A DNA stretch of 64,000 nucleotides from contig NZ_JADEWH010000002.1 of assembly GCF_015207755.1 (NCBI RefSeq), positions 1 through 64,000 on the forward strand, read 5' to 3'. This document shows, piece after piece, positions 63,359 through 64,000 of the stretch. The position numbers and the translations under genes were made by a program. Source of the DNA: Nodularia sp. LEGE 06071. GTDB taxonomy: Bacteria > Cyanobacteriota > Cyanobacteriia > Cyanobacteriales > Nostocaceae. The notes below the pieces were generated by a model. The model had not been told where the DNA came from, ran no database searches, and saw only the letters and a program-made list of their open reading frames with translations. Position 1 is the stretch's first letter; every line of letters starts with the position of its first letter.

Positions 63359-63850
63359 ATGGAAAAACGTATTTTAGGATTAGATCCGGGACTAGCAATT
63401 TTAGGATTTGGGCTAATTGCTTGTACCCAAAGTCCGGCTAAAATTCCGGATACATCGGTGACTATGGTAGATTTCGGAATCATCCAGACCTCGGCCAAAA
63501 TGGAAATGGGACAGCGCCTCTGTACCTTGTTTGACGATTTGCACACAGTGATTCAGGAATTGCAGCCAGATTTGGTGGCGGTGGAAAAATTGTTTTTCTA
63601 TCGTATGTCAAGTACTATCCTTGTGGCACAGGCTAGGGGTGTACTTTTGTTAGCTTTGGCACAACATAAGCTACCGTATGTTGAATTTACACCTGGCCAA
63701 ATTAAACTAGCTTTAACAGGTTATGGTAATGCCGATAAATCTGAAGTGCAAGATGCCGTGGCGCGGGAGTTAGATTTAGACGAGATTCCCAAGCCCGATG
63801 ATGCTGCCGATGCTTTGGCGGTGGCTTTGACAGCTTGGTTTCAGTTGTAG
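63359..63850 (+). CDS. ruvC: Holliday junction resolvase RuvC
   Basis: 163 residues from the ATG at 63359; the TTG at 63338 is rejected. The catalytic acids are Asp9 (ILGLDPG), Glu76 (AVEKLFF), and Asp148 and Asp151 ([11 protein letters not shown]). Cleaves Holliday junctions with RuvAB. The gene is oriented away from yvcK. Confidence 0.95.
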   Translation: MEKRILGLDPGLAILGFGLIACTQSPAKIPDTSVTMVDFGIIQTSAKMEMGQRLCTLFDDLHTVIQELQPDLVAVEKLFFYRMSSTILVAQARGVLLLALAQHKLPYVEFTPGQIKLALTGYGNADKSEVQDAVARELDLDEIPKPDDAADALAVALTAWFQL

Positions 63851-64000
63851 CTATTTGCACCGAGCAGTCAGCCATATTGTGGGATGGGCATCCGGCCCGT
63901 CCTGAATGATTAGCGGGCATATTTTTGCCCACTCCAAAAAAAATTTGGGGATATTTTTTTATTTGTCAGTCCCTAAGATGTCATGCCGCTTTTGCCTGAA
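63851..64000. other. Downstream of ruvC to window end
   Basis: 150 bases. A GGGCATCCGGCCCGTCC-type repeat and a GGGC-atatttt-GCCC hairpin near 63917. No gene start recognised. Confidence 0.35.

Overview
The window looks like a chromosomal segment of a filamentous, probably heterocyst-forming cyanobacterium (Nostocales: Nostoc, Anabaena or Nodularia type). It opens with the overlapping photosystem II genes psbD-psbC. It carries cyanobacterial genes (PCP_red domain protein, LdpA clock protein, Ycf45-like R3H ATPase). GCGATCGC (HIP1) octamers occur throughout, and there are many heptamer tandem repeats (TAGTCAT, AAAATCT), CCCTACT-type repeats and short dispersed palindromes typical of that order. 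No rRNA, recognisable tRNA, CRISPR array or intact transposase was seen.

Layout. 1-11 kb: psbD/psbC, a small PCP_red protein, aroK, a LapA-like membrane protein, ubiX, an RNB-family (RNase II/R-like) protein, a structured non-coding block that resembles an orphan HEARO/OMEGA RNA, a two-ended hypothetical protein and clpP. 11-15.6 kb: a YyaL/DUF255 thioredoxin-fold protein, then mobA and a metal-type periplasmic binding lipoprotein lying between two nearly identical 145-bp MITE-like repeats. 15.6-19.7 kb (minus strand): an iron module of FTR1 permease, ferritin-like protein, an HhH/HxxE lipoprotein and a Tat-exported two-domain multicopper oxidase. 19.8-25.6 kb: two consecutive ECF-type Co/Ni transporters (CbiM-N-Q-O and a fused CbiMN-Q-O). 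26-34 kb: Uma2 nuclease-like protein, then a siderophore module (AraC-type regulator, AMIN-TonB receptor, binding lipoprotein, ABC exporter) with candidate Fur and AraC-type operators and a decayed ABC tail. 34.5-42.4 kb: DUF1361 protein, baeRF-type protein, acetate-type Na+ symporter with its DUF4212 partner, a PEP-synthase-like protein and MgtC. 42.6-59.9 kb: recF, Ca2+-type P-ATPase, beta-propeller/transglutaminase protein, PD-(D/E)XK nuclease, phosphoglucomutase family, LapA, sulfiredoxin, Dps, HTH-GrpE fusion, R3H ATPase, LdpA, MOSC protein, signal peptidase I and dihydroorotase. 61.3-64 kb: tsaE, yvcK and ruvC after a 1.46-kb gene-poor gap.

Functional picture. About a third of the window concerns metals: ferrous/ferric iron uptake and storage (FTR1, multicopper oxidase, ferritin, Dps), siderophore-iron uptake, and cobalt/nickel uptake. 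The remaining genes are mostly housekeeping. The points most worth following up are the orphan OMEGA-like RNA at 7.8-8.2 kb, the FTR1-multicopper oxidase iron module, the RNB protein that appears to lack the catalytic acid cluster, two in-frame insertions of small dispersed palindromic repeats inside conserved genes (cbiO and ldpA), and paired direct repeats that look like AraC-regulator sites. All family names rest on reading the translated sequences; no database search was run.
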